Positions 11,897-24,960 of a DNA stretch of 64,000 nt are shown here, one piece after another. The stretch is from Antedon bifida (lineage: Eukaryota; Echinodermata; Crinoidea; Comatulida; Antedonidae). The stretch is from the NCBI GenBank assembly GCA_963402885.1, contig OY727095.1, positions 30,385,001-30,449,000 of the forward strand, written 5' to 3'. Within the stretch, counting starts at the first letter, position 1; each line of letters begins with the position of its first letter. The position numbers were made by a program, and so were the translations under genes. The notes beneath the pieces were generated by a model. The model was not told where the DNA came from, made no database searches, and worked only from the letters and a program-made list of their open reading frames with translations.

Positions 11897-14184
11897 GTAT
11901 GTCATTCTTTTTTACCAGTCAATATTTTTTTTTTATCGCAAAATGTACTGTAGTACTCGCAATAGGTATAGAATTACGAAACCACAGCTTACGCTTTGTA
12001 CATATTTTTGTGTCTGGACCCGGTCTGGACTAGTCGAAAAAATGAGCACTGGTCAGCTGTTAAATCAGTCATTAAGATTTCGTAATGCAAGTAGTATCGT
12101 CTAGATTAACCAGCGTCAAATACTCTTCATTGTAGTGATGTTAATGGCAGCCAAAAAAACATAATCGCGATCGTTGATTATAGATTCAGTACGACTTAGG
12201 CCCTAGTTAGTAAATAACATTTTAATTCACTGTGCGCATACAGTGACATTGGATGTTGGATTCTAGGTCCAGACCATGATAAACATAATGTGCCTAAGAA
12301 GGTCCTAGCTTGTTACAAATTTAAATCTCTCTTTTGACACCCTGGCTAATGAATAGACACAATCACTGATAAGTTCACAGTTTGAGTAATCATGGAACTT
12401 CCATTTTAAATGATAGGTGTTAGGAAATTTATTGTTTAAATACTTCCACATTTAATGCAATAGAAATAGCCTAATACATCAAGTTCGTAAACAAAAAGAA
12501 TTCCTAACAGAAATACTGATAGTGATGCATAAATCTGAAATAATTTGCACTGGGAAAGACTAATTAGAATTGATTTAGACAATTTAGCGTCAACACAATG
12601 GGTTGAAAGACATGTAAAACCTTGGAGTTTGATGTGAATTAATTTATTTCCTATAGTGGTCAACAGTAAGGCTTTAGGATTAATCAGACAGGAAGACGTG
12701 TAATTTATATTGATGGCAAGTTTTTATGGAACAGTTGATTTATAAGGTGCACTTACAGGAGAAATACTATTGTGGAAAATATATGCTTTCTATTCTATCT
12801 AAACAATTTGAATTCTTTTCTATTAAAAGCTTGGTTTTGTTTTTATTGTTACAAAAATTTGTCTTTTGCTACACTTTAAAAAATGTGACCACATAAAAAA
12901 ATCGGATATGAAATTATATTTTAAACACATTTAATTGCAGTTCATATAATGTAGTTATTAAAACAAAGAATTACGAAAGTTAACTTTAAATCTAAGATTT
13001 TATAATATAATATCTAGATTTCAAAATGTCATACTTGGATTGGACGAGAGTGATATTTCATCTTAAATAAAAATAATAAAAAATAAAGATGTATTTAAAT
13101 GCATTTATAAATAACAATTGGAAAACAAACCATGATAGTAAAGGGGTTATTACATACGGTGATACAGATGGAACATAATGAATTAATAGAAAAAAAAAGT
13201 TTTAAAATGTTATTCCATCAGCGTATGTGTTGAAAGAACATTTGTCGGCAGTATAGCTGCATTTGATGGATCTGTTCCAGATAGATCTCTGTTTATAGCA
13301 TAATGTCATTAATCTTAATACAGATAGCATCAATATATGATAGGCAACAAGAGACATAAAATAGCATTGCAATTTAATGAGATGATTCGTTAAACAATCT
13401 ATGGCATATTTTATAAGTGGGTAAAATGAGTCGGATGAGCAAGCAAGTTTAATATGTACATAGTGTAGTAGAGTAATGTAAACATAGACATGTTTGTAGT
13501 GTTGGTTCCTGTTGCCTCAAGTGACACTTTAGACTTTGAATTGTAAACTTTTTGTTTTTGTTTACCTTCATAACTGCACCTTTAAAATGCACATATTTAA
13601 TTTTGCTTTATATAATCTGGTACTTCTACTACTCATTCAATCTACATTCCTACTACTAGGGAATGTTTATGAGTTGGCATTATTGAGTAGTGTGAAAAGA
13701 GATTACCTATCAACCCCTGCTAATTACACCCCTTTTTCTTAACTACTTCGTAAAATGACATCCCAGAGGATGAAATTAAAGCACTCTTCCAGGGAAAAGT
13801 TAAGTACAGAGAAGGGAGTTATTTAAAATAAACTACAAAACGATTTTCAACTGTGTCATGCTTTTTGTCACATAGTTCATAATAAGGCCAACAAGATATA
13901 GAGCCTGCTTGAAAATCAGAGGAAGACGGTTACACTGTTTATATATTTTTTCCTAGATGTGAAGTTGAGAGCAATGCTTTTAAGCTTTAGTTATGCTGTA
14001 GTTTTAATGGGTGTTTTCTAAGTATTTCAGTTCATCTATCTTGTTTATTGAATACTTGACTTGTTTGAGTATCTTCAATCAACTTCATCAACAGAACACC
14101 TGAGGAGCGTACTTAAAGCCACCTGTGTACATTGACCTAGGTCATCGTTAATGAACCAACCTACTGTATTTAAAAATTCGTTAA

Positions 14185-14336
14185 AGCTCTACACTATCAA
14201 CTAATTTGACAAAAAAAGTGTGATGTGCCCAAATATGGTAGTGATATGCCCAAATATGGTAGTGATATGACATCATCATGTCCATATATGGGCACATCAC
14301 ATTTTTTTTGTCGCATAAAATTTGATAGTAGTACAG
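14185..14336 (+). repeat. MITE copy 3 (TWA hairpin family)
   Basis: A well-preserved interior shows the family plan: AGCTCT terminal repeat, TTTGACAAAAAAAGTGTGAT, two tandem CCAAATATGGTAGTGATATG blocks, GACATCATCATGTCC, then the complementary arm ATATATGGGCACATCACA and TTTGATAG. The left flank has TAA; the right terminus is eroded. The two arms pair as a long imperfect hairpin, and there is no coding capacity. Confidence 0.9.
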
Positions 14337-15149
14337 TAATTGTAAGACTGTGACCTTGCTATATCATCAACTGATCTTCATTCTATTGGTTGGATTGATT
14401 AACCATGGTTGCCATGCAGATAAATTAATGCTTATTGTATCTCTTTTATTTTGTTATCGATTTTGCAATGTATCAAAAGAGATGAATTTATGTTATTGCT
14501 TTTGCAAGAAGTCTACTGTCTCAGACCAATTCAGTTCTCAACAAAACTGATTTCATTTAACCAACAAAGAGATGTAAAAAACGATAACATATCTTGACTA
14601 ACAGACAGGTTCAAGGACAGACTTAAAAAGACGTAAATGGAGTTGAAAATAAAGTAAATGGCTGGCTCGCTTAAAATCAGACATTTGTTTTGTCAATGGA
14701 GTCATAGTGTTCATGCATTACCTAACCCTTCATTTATGTGCATAATCTGAACCACAGGACTGCAGACTTTTGCCTGTCCTAATTTTGTGGTTTTGGAGGG
14801 CTGGGTGAATGTCCTTTGTGATCTGTTCAGTAGTACTGTACATGATTGGTGCAATAAACATACCATTTCAATTCAAAGTTGAGATATGTGTTTACATACT
14901 GATGTCTATAGAAAAGAACCAAAGCAAACAACACATTTTTATGTATGGCTACATATTCACGAACAGTAATGTTAATGAGTTATTTCCATTGTATGCAACA
15001 CAACATTTATGGTATTCTTTGACTCCAACCGACCCATTAACACTTTATCTGTGGCACTCTTGACCTATGCATACAAATTATACAATGTGACCGATGTGCA
15101 ATGACATTGCATACACTAGTGGAATTCTGGGGCATGGATTTACCCTATT

Positions 15150-15305
15150 CAGACCGCAATGTGATTTTTATGTGGACAAAAAGTGTGATGTGCCCATATA
15201 TAGACACGATGATGTAATATCACTACCATATTTAAGCATATCACTACCATATTTGGGCACTTCACACTTTTTTGGTGAAAATAGTTTTAAAGTGTGGTCA
15301 GAGCT
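15150..15305 (-). repeat. MITE copy 4 (TWA hairpin family)
   Basis: Reverse-oriented copy with GACAAAAAGTGTGATGTGCC, tandem ATATCACTACCATATTT blocks and a right end GTCAGAGCT followed by TTA. The left terminal repeat is degenerate. Confidence 0.85.
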
Positions 15306-17273
15306 TTAGGATGCATTAATTATTGGGAGAAAAAGTGGCATGAAAGAAACTGGCCACCCCACCACAAAATGCATAGGCTTAGTACAATGAGCTCTTAACA
15401 GCTCATTCCCCTACATTCAGAATGCATACAGACTCATCTACTATATTGTGGGAAAACATATTTGTTCATATGTTGTATTGAAATATGATTGAACTTATGA
15501 ATGAAAGTTCAATTTTCTGGAACAATGGTTCATGCCGTAAGAACGAATTTAATGTCTTATGACAAGTATTCATGGGTATAATAAACCACTTTGTCTGGCA
15601 AATTGTGAAATCTTTTCCATGCCACTTAGCTTTATTGGTTTTTCACACAAAATATATTTGAGGAAAGTAGCATATTAATTTTAATGTGGAGTAAATATAA
15701 CACCAAAATGATCTATAAAAATATGTTTTAGTCATAATTGATATAGTACTTTACCCTGCGAAATAAGCTTAGCTTTTAAAAGCGATCGTAGACAGGGTGT
15801 TTGTTGTACCCCAGTCATTATGGTAATTATGCATGTACAGTAACTAAAAACATACAATTTCACTTTGAAACTGATCTAGATTCTGCCTAAAATGTGACTC
15901 ATTGTCTAAATAGAACACTAACTGCATTCAATTCATGTGTATTTATTCAAATTGTATTTAATAATGTTAAAGAAAGAAAAAAAAACTTAATAAATAAATT
16001 CACCAACTTTTTTTTCATAAAATACTCAAGACTAACTTGAAATCTATCAGTATCACTAGGCGTACCTTCTTTATACCCTTAAAATGGGGAAGCACTTTCA
16101 TAAATAATCAGATTATTTAATATTAATAATATAGATTAAAATTGACATCAAATTGACCTCAAACTTATATCATAAATTCACAAGTAAGGATCTCCAATAC
16201 CAATTTTAAAGATTATAATTTATAAATATAATAATTTCAATAAAATAAAAGGATAATTACAGCATTATCTATACTATTGTATTAACTATTATATTGACTT
16301 ATATTTTAAAATCAATGTCTGCTGATAATGTTATGATGAGTGTGCGAAGAGAATTGAACAAACAACGTGATGGAAACGTTAATATCTGTTGTAAATTATC
16401 AGATTGTAATCTTGTCGTGCGTAACAGGCACTTATTGATTGTGTCTCGGTTCAGTGTTGAACTTTGAACAGTTAGATAGTGCAACAATTTTTAAATGTTA
16501 ATTACACAATAGATAACGCGTATCTGCGTATCTAGGGATATGCTATAAATTGTGTTAATTACATACAAGGATAATGATACGATATACGTGCACTCTATTG
16601 CATAGAATTTTTATCCTCAAATAACTATACAGGTATACTAGATAGCACAGTACATCTGAGGTCGGTTCAGGTAAGCATGTGACGTTTAGTTATTACTTAT
16701 TAAAAATAATAAGTGCTATAAATTATTTTTTCTAGTAATAATTTTCTATAACATTCTTTTAATTTTTTGCACTGTAAAATTCCTCTGCAACTGTTATGTT
16801 TGCATTAACATAATGGCTGTGCTACACTTTTTGCCATTTTACAGCATTCCACATTTGTAAATAATGAGCGTTTCTTTGAATACAGAAAAAGCATTTCATT
16901 CCCACCAATTTTTTTTTCAAAATCCTAGCTAGACGGCTTTTTTTTTTACCAGGAATTTGTAATCAGATCTATAACTGCAAACATTAGCTAGCACATTCTT
17001 CATAATTATGTGACTAGCAAGGTTATGTCAGCATTCTATTATCGTCATCTACAGCAGTAAGAAAATAATAACTAACTGAAAGAATAATTGGTTTGCATAG
17101 GTTTTGGTGTATACAGTTTGAATTGACTTGAAAGATTGGAGACAAAGAAAATGTCAATCCCATCATACAAGAATACAATTAAATTTAATGTGCTAGAATA
17201 TGTTTAATAATAACATTTTATTTACTGTAGAAAACTGAATACGATTAGGAAATATGAATTCATGTTCATTAAG

Positions 17274-17530
17274 TAAAAAAAGTCAAACCATCTCAAGTCA
17301 AAGGTCATATTTTCAGTTGCCAATGTTGAACTACTGTAGGTATACTAAAACACTTACCAAATATGGTAGTGCTATGCCCAAATATGGTAGTGATATGACA
17401 TCATTATGTTCATATATGGGCACATCACATTTGTTGTCACATAAAGTTTGATAGTGTAGACAGAGCTTAAGTAAAATCAAACCACCTCAAGTCAAAGGTC
17501 ATTTAGTTTTCCATTAATGTTGAGCTAGCT
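17274..17530 (+). repeat. Direct repeat pair (~65 bp) flanking MITE copy 5
   Basis: A block containing CTCAAGTCAAAGGTCAT occurs at about 17274-17340 and again at about 17468-17530, with a MITE copy between them. The two blocks also share AATGTTGA(A/G)CTA further along. This is a diverged local duplication (period about 195 bp) that includes or was separated by the MITE. Confidence 0.6.
17352..17467 (+). repeat. MITE copy 5 (TWA hairpin family), 5'-truncated
   Basis: Starts inside the tandem CCAAATATGGTAGTG blocks and keeps the complete right arm ending GTGTAGACAGAGCT, followed by TAA. The left terminal repeat is missing. Confidence 0.85.
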
Positions 17531-19076
17531 AAGGTGTAGGATAGGATTTAAATCTTTATTAATGAATTTATGATAAATCATTCATCTTTGAGCTTATAAA
17601 CTGCGAAAACTTCCTTAAGCACTATTTATTGTAATATTTACTGATTTTATTTTAATTTATTTAGAAGAAAGCTAAAGTAGAGATTATTGAAAAAAAAGTA
17701 ATTTAACTCAAAAAACTCTTTTTATAATCCAAAATTAATCTAAATTCAGTATTAAAATTATTACATTAAAATTGTAAAGGAATAAATAAATTATAACAAT
17801 AAATATACTACGGTAGATTAAATGTAAAAATATACTACTGTCTTTTAGGATGGATGGGCGCTATAATCTTGTCTGTATTTTGTCTGTTGTACGCCAAGTG
17901 TAATACTAATAATAGAGTAGTGAGGAATATTTGAATAACATTTTTTTTAAACAGTACGTTACTACCCGTACTAGTTGTCATTATGTCCCGTTAGCGATGT
18001 TTTATTCTCATTTCTAATTAATAAATATTCAAGATATTATCTCGAAGAATTTTCCATTATTTGTCCCTGATGATTCTTGATTAAATTTATGTTTATTAAA
18101 TCTAGTTCTTGAGGCATCAATCATTAAGATTCTGTCACCATTTTTGATAGTATTAGGTCAATGGGACATATAATTACTACAGTGTATAAATTACATTGTA
18201 AAATGGTTTATACAAGGGGAACCTTGCCTTGCATACAGTGAGATGATACTACAATAGTACATGGGCTATGATACTTTGTAACACACTTATTAAGATACTT
18301 TGTAACACACTTTCTTGATTGGTTAATTACGCATCACATGTCATTTGGAATTAGCCCTATTTAACGAAATAGTGATGTCTAATGGTGATAATTAACATTC
18401 TCTTTAATTGTAAACATTTTGAGAATTTTTGCCATGCGACATTGTTTGAAATTAAATAAAAGTAGGTGTGTTATAAATAAATAATGAATGTTTTGTATTT
18501 GTTGAATGGAGAGAATATTTATTCGACGAAAAATTGACTGCTCTATCGGCTCTGCCTCGTTTAATAGAGCAGTGTTGAACTCATGAAATAGTCTCATCAT
18601 CCAACTTCATTATTTGTATTGTATAATAATAGGACATGGGCTCTCAATAATGTATCACATTGTGATGAACTTATTCTAGTTTTACTTGTGGATATGAAGT
18701 ATCACCCTATTTTTTTCAGTCAGTATGTTAATATTATTACTGCTTGATAAATTCATTACTGTAGTAATATAAGTGTTGTTATTTTTATAGATTGATGCCA
18801 TCATTGTAAATGATTGGGTTTCATTATTTAAATACCAACTTGTTTTTGACGCATGTATTTATTACCATATTTATTACAAATCATATGCTACACAGTAATT
18901 TAACACGCACTGTACAAGGCATCGATTTTTGTTTTGACTTTCTCGGGAAATCGGAAATTATTTCCAACATTGTGCAAGGTATAATAAGTTGAATTTGATT
19001 ATAAAACTGTGAGGATACGTTGCATAGGTAGCCTGATTGTTATTAACAATCGCTACATTGTACCGCTGTACCCCCG

Positions 19077-21014
19077 GGGGGATGTACCTTTAGGGCGAGC
19101 ACTTGAAGGTGTTGGTTTTCTTTGAGGTTAGTCAGCCATCATTACCAATAAAGGTCATTTACTAGCTTAAAGGTTACTTGTTGCTATTTTGTTCAGGCAA
19201 GTTTGTAATGCTATACTGAAATTAATATTCATTTGTCTTAACTTCATGGTGGGTTCATAGCAAAATAGAATTTTTTTTTAAAGAAATGATAAACATGAGC
19301 AGGGCTCGAAATTGACCTTATGTTAAAATGTCAAACCTAACTATGTTTTTTTTTTGTTGAAAATAACTATGTTTGCTGATTACAATTTTTGAAAACATTT
19401 TTACTTTTTGATGAAGGTATTTTAACAGTAATAGACAAAGTTGAAAAGTTCCTCTGAAGCATCTTTTCCATTAGCGAATTTATTCGCGCGAATCAAATAT
19501 TCCGGAGTTTTGATTGGTTGCACATTTTTCCACATCACTAAACGTAGATGAAAATATTAATACATATGCGCATTAGTAAACGTTCAATTCGCGCGAATAA
19601 CTTTGAAAACCGCGTTTAGATTTAGAAAGGTTGTTAAGCATAGATGTTGCAAGGGTTGTGGATTGTTGAAAACTCCATAGTATAGCTAAAATTTATCCAA
19701 AACAAAAACTAAATAAATTATAAACAAACAAATTAATTTAACATTAATTGTGAGTTAAAAATGTGATTTTAGAGAATATTGTGAGTTATTAATGATTTGA
19801 TCTTTGTAATTCCTTACAAAGTATAGTAGGGGGATGTACCTTTAGGGCGAGCACTTGAAGGTGTTGGTTTTCTTTGAGGTTAGTCAGCCATCATTACCAA
19901 TAAAGGTCATTTACTAGCTTAAAGGTTACTTGTTGCTATTTTGTTCAGGCAAGTTTGTAATGCTATACTGAAATTAATATTCATTTGTCTTAACTTCATG
20001 GTGGGTTCATAGCAAAATAGAATTTTTTTTTAAAGAAATGATAAACATGAGCAGGGCTCGAAATTGACCTTATGTTAAAATGTCAAACCTAACTATGTTT
20101 TTTTTTTGTTGAAAATAACTATGTTTGCTGATTACAATTTTTGAAAACATTTTTACTTTTTGATGAAGGTATTTTAAGGCTTGAATTTTTATATATTTAA
20201 CTTTTTTGTAGAATTAATTAATGTGCCAAAACTTAGCTGCTTAGTTGTTTTCATCAAATTTCTTAATTTTAGCAGAACAGACCTTTGCTACAGACACCCA
20301 AGTTATTCTGTAACATTTATATTAGCTTCTTCCTTCAATTACTGTATGTCACTATACATAGTTTTTATTTAAATGGAGGTTTAAACCCCGAACTTGTGGT
20401 TTCTTGTTCATATTAAATTAAAGGTTTTTAACTGACTTTAATGTTTAATAAATCACTTTGACCTCTAAGGACCTTTTAAGAAAATAAAGCAGTCATGTGG
20501 AGAATTACATGGGAAGTGAAATTAGCTGGTCAATGATGTTTTTCACCTTTGGGGATTTGAGGTAAAAGTATTACAAAATATGCTCTTACCGTTTCTATTC
20601 ATCGATGTTACAGTAATAGACAAAGTTGAAAAGTTCCTCTGAAGCATCTTTTCCATTAGCGAATTTATTCGCGCGAATCAAATATTCCGGAGTTTTGATT
20701 GGTTGCACATTTTTCCACATCACTAAACGTAGATGAAAATATTAATACATATGCGCATTAGTAAACGTTCAATTCGCGCGAATAACTTTGAAAACCGCGT
20801 TTAGATTTAGAAAGGTTGTTAAGCATAGATGTTGCAAGGGTTGTGGATTGTTGAAAACTCCATAGTATAGCTAAAATTTATCCAAAACAAAAACTAAATA
20901 AATTATAAACAAACAAATTAATTTAACATTAATTGTGAGTTAAAAATGTGATTTTAGAGAATATTGTGAGTTATTAATGATTTGATCTTTGTAATTCCTT
21001 ACAAAGTATAGTAG
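19077..21014 (+). repeat. Near-identical tandem duplication with a 433-bp indel
   Basis: Segment A (19077-19424) recurs at 19829-20176 and segment B (19425-19829) recurs at 20610-21014; by eye both pairs are identical or nearly so. The first unit is A+B (about 753 bp). The second is A + 433 unique bp (20177-20609) + B. Segment B contains an inverted pair TTATTCGCGCGAAT / ATTCGCGCGAATAA. Either this is a very recent tandem duplication followed by an indel, or two haplotypes differing by the 433-bp insertion were placed side by side in the assembly. Confidence 0.9.
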
Positions 21015-24000
21015 CAAATTCCAATTTTGAAATAATTATCACTTACAAGCACCAATACATACATATTTTCAACATTTTCTCATTATTTTTTAACACATAG
21101 TATAGAGGAACAGTGTTATTTTATGTTTGATTTATAGTTACAGAGGGATACATTAGCAATTAATGTTGAGGTATGTTGGAGAATTTACAATCTAGGCTTA
21201 TGAAAAGAAATCAATACTATTTTGTTTCACATAATTTGTTTTTCTGCCGTATGTATTATTTATATAATTCGGTACAGATAAATTCCTTTGACAAATTGTT
21301 AAAAACAAATTTGTTGAATGTGTAGATAGATAGATTCATTAAAAAAGATAATTAAAAAAGATAATTGAGAGGAAATAATAAGACCTTGGTGCTGTAGAGG
21401 AAAAATATCCACATCATCCCAACTTTTATAAATATGTGAGAGGTAATTAATATACAAATCCCTATATATCCCATCCCTATACCCATATAATCCTAATTAA
21501 TAGTAAAGATTTACTTACTGTAGCCCACCTAAACGTTTTGTAATTATATTGCATTTTCAATGTATAATATACTCAAAGAAAATAGTATGTTATTGTTAGC
21601 ATTTTCAGAGAATGTCATAATTATGACATAAAAAGCGACAGTACAGAGCTATCATTGTATAATAAGCATTGTGTCCATATTTAGAAACAGCTTGTCTGTT
21701 AGACGGCCATTTATTTAGAGGCCAATCGATGTGTAGTATTGACTTTCATTCATGTGTGGACGTTACCAGCAGGATACATAACACTTGTGATTGACGTCTA
21801 CTAAGTGGATGTTACTTTCGCTGTTTTCAAAACCTATCCATTGCAAACGCACCTAAAATATATCTCTGTGTTTAATTAGTCTACTGTGTCATCTTGCAAG
21901 TGGCTACGTGTATTGTTAGAATGGCAATAATATACAGTATTAATGAGCACTGTGCGTCGTATTGGACATTTCGATGGATCGAGGCATGTTGAATTGTTGG
22001 AAATTGTTAAATAGCTAGTCGTATCTAGTTACCTTACATCAGCCATGACTGTTTTAACTTGTCAACCTATTCCACCTCACTCTGTTGGCTGGGTAAACTG
22101 TGAGCATTTAGAAATTGAAAGAATAAACAGTTAGCACACTGTGCGTCTGACGACTCATTCGGTCACGTGACCTCTTTAAATATTTGTTACAAGGAAAGTA
22201 CATCATTTACTTATGCCGACATAATTATCATATTTACACTTAATTTTTTACCAATTATGGTGGGTCAATTTCATAATTATGTTTATTATATTATTATTTT
22301 ATTTTAGATCAGAAATATAGTTTGTTTTTGTACTGAAAATAAAACTGTTTTTAGTTTTACATCACCCAGTAGAAATATACAGTAATATAAACATTTCATC
22401 ATTCTTTCTAAAAGTGCTAAATACATAAACATCAAAATGTCCAATAAAGTTGATCTATTCACTACTAACTCTTAAAATTTAAGAGATTTGAAAAAAAGAT
22501 GAACTGTGTATGTTTATATACAGCTCCATAGTACTTGTATTTGTAATACAGTATTGTCTACTTTTCTGAACAAATAAAACTCAACTCTCTGATAACTAGA
22601 GACCTCCTCAAAACCATATTTGGGAAACTATACATATTGGGCCAGTGCAAGGGTTTAAAAAACTGTATTTAATATAATATTAACACATTAATGTTGATAA
22701 CATATTCATATACATTTTTAATATTGAAGTACATTATCATTCTAATATTAACTGGCCTATAATTTATGACCTGTGTTCGTTGACCATGTTTTCTTTTAAT
22801 TTACAAAGATAGTACATTCACATAAAGAGCATTAATGTTATGGTTTTTCTACATTAGACATAATGAAAGATATGTGCCCTAAATTAGTCGACCTGTTCAT
22901 TGTGAACTTAACACTGTTCCAGATTTTTAAACGAATATCTTAGTACAATGCATACACAGTATACTTTTTAATGCATAATAATTTCACTTGTCATAGATGA
23001 CCTGTTATTGCGACCCTACTCACAAGTTTAATCTGGATTTTTGTATTATTACGCTTGTTATGAACATGTTTTTTTTTTTTTAGATTTAAAATTAATTTTT
23101 TAGGATAGTACAATGCAAATTAGTATACCCATTCTTTGTTTGTTAATGTATTATAAATTCCTAGGAGATTATAAGAATAGGATTATTTAGTAATATTATT
23201 ATGAAAATAGTAAATTTACCAATAAAAGAATAATGTTCTTCAATAGCATTATTTAATATTATAACCCAGTAACTCGATATCTACCTTATTATTATTTTAT
23301 ATTTTGTTGTAAACTAAGATCATTATTCCTGATTTATATTTCACTAATAATATTATAAAATAATGTTATATTTTAACAGTAATTACTCTACTCTATTTAT
23401 CAATCTTTCTTTGATACAAACCTACGGATTTATAATTCTTCCATGTACAAATTTAAAACAATTTACACAATTATACTGTATAATTAATAATTCCCATTAT
23501 TTAGTAGAAATTTTAGATAATTTTAGAAATACTAAGCGTGCATTAAATGACAAGAATTAGTTATAAATTTCAACCTATTATTTACATCACAACAATTTCA
23601 CTTAACAACTTTTTTTCTTGCTCATGGAATGTATATTGCCGGTTTTGTTGATAACTTTGTAGCATTACTACATCCGGAGAGACGAACGAACGACGACGAC
23701 TTAGAATGGCATGAAGATTGTTTGCATTACATTGTCGTGAACTTATCACCCTAAGCACAGAGTAAGAACTTATCACCCTTCAGAGTTGAAAATAAATGCT
23801 ATTACAGCATTTCTTGGCTTATACTAGCCTATTTCCTTTCATCAATCCAGTTTTTAATAAGAGATAATTGCTATCATCATGCTAGCCTTAAAGCAGAGTT
23901 CCTAATAAGTCGTGGATGCTTTTCTTAGTATAGCCATCTTAAATATACGGTCTGTCTTAATAATTGAAGTATGTTTTTTTTATGGCCTACTTAACAAGCA

Positions 24001-24767
24001 ATGTTTAATAATCACTGTCTGAAAAGAAAATAATATTCATAATCTTAGATTTTAAATGTGTTTATCACACAGATGGAGTAATAGTTTAAATGTTAATCAT
24101 GATGTGATACCCGATAAAAAAATGTCTTTGTTGTTTTAAGTAAGCTATCCCTGCCTTTTCCTGTTTACCAACGACCTACTCCTCAGGGGCTTTACATGAC
24201 TAGGTGTTATGTCGAAAATTCCTAGTGCACTAAAGTATCCACTGTCGTAGAGAACTGTTACCACTGCCAAGCAGGTTCGCCCTTAGACCCTAATTACCGC
24301 CAGCGGCGGTTGCTATTGGATACGCTGGCTTAGCAAGGTCTAATAACAAGCATTGAGAATGATAGACACTCGCAGTTAACGCTTTTTGGAATAACATTTA
24401 AACGGCTCTTATTGGTTCAATATTATTTAATAAATATTGCATTGTAGATGGCTGTCACAGTATGTGATTTAAACTGAGTAAATCTTTAAAAAGTATGGTA
24501 TCATGTTATTTTAGGATAATTCTGTTTCTTGAGAAAGTGTTTAAAAGTTCACAGGTACAATAAATAACACATTAACATTCTGAATTTCAACAATGTATCC
24601 TAAAATAAAAGAAATTCTAAAAATTAAAAGAATAATCATGAAATTATAGATTATTATGAATTAAAAATCACAGATCCTTTCGAAGATGAAATGAAAAATT
24701 AGACGCAGGAAAATAAATTACTGAAAGAAATACACTGATTATTTATTACAATACAGTTACTATAACA

Positions 24768-24960
24768 CAAATATTGACCATTTTTTAATACTATAATAAA
24801 TACATTGCACCACACCACATAATAAGTTATAATTTATTACAAAATAATGCAAATATTGACCACTTTTTAATACTTTAATAAATACATTGCACCACACCAC
24901 ATAATAAGTTATAATTTATTACAAAATAATGCAAATATTGACCATTTTTTAATACTATAA
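24768..24960 (+). repeat. 82-bp tandem repeat, about 2.4 copies
   Basis: CAAATATTGACCA recurs at 24768, 24850 and 24932, a period of 82 bp, with a shared ACATTGCACCACACCACATA core. Only a few substitutions separate the units. Confidence 0.9.

Noticed and set aside
11793..12104. 103-codon + strand ORF
   Set aside because: It overlaps exon B in a different frame and runs through its splice donor; exon B's own frame matches JMJD1C.
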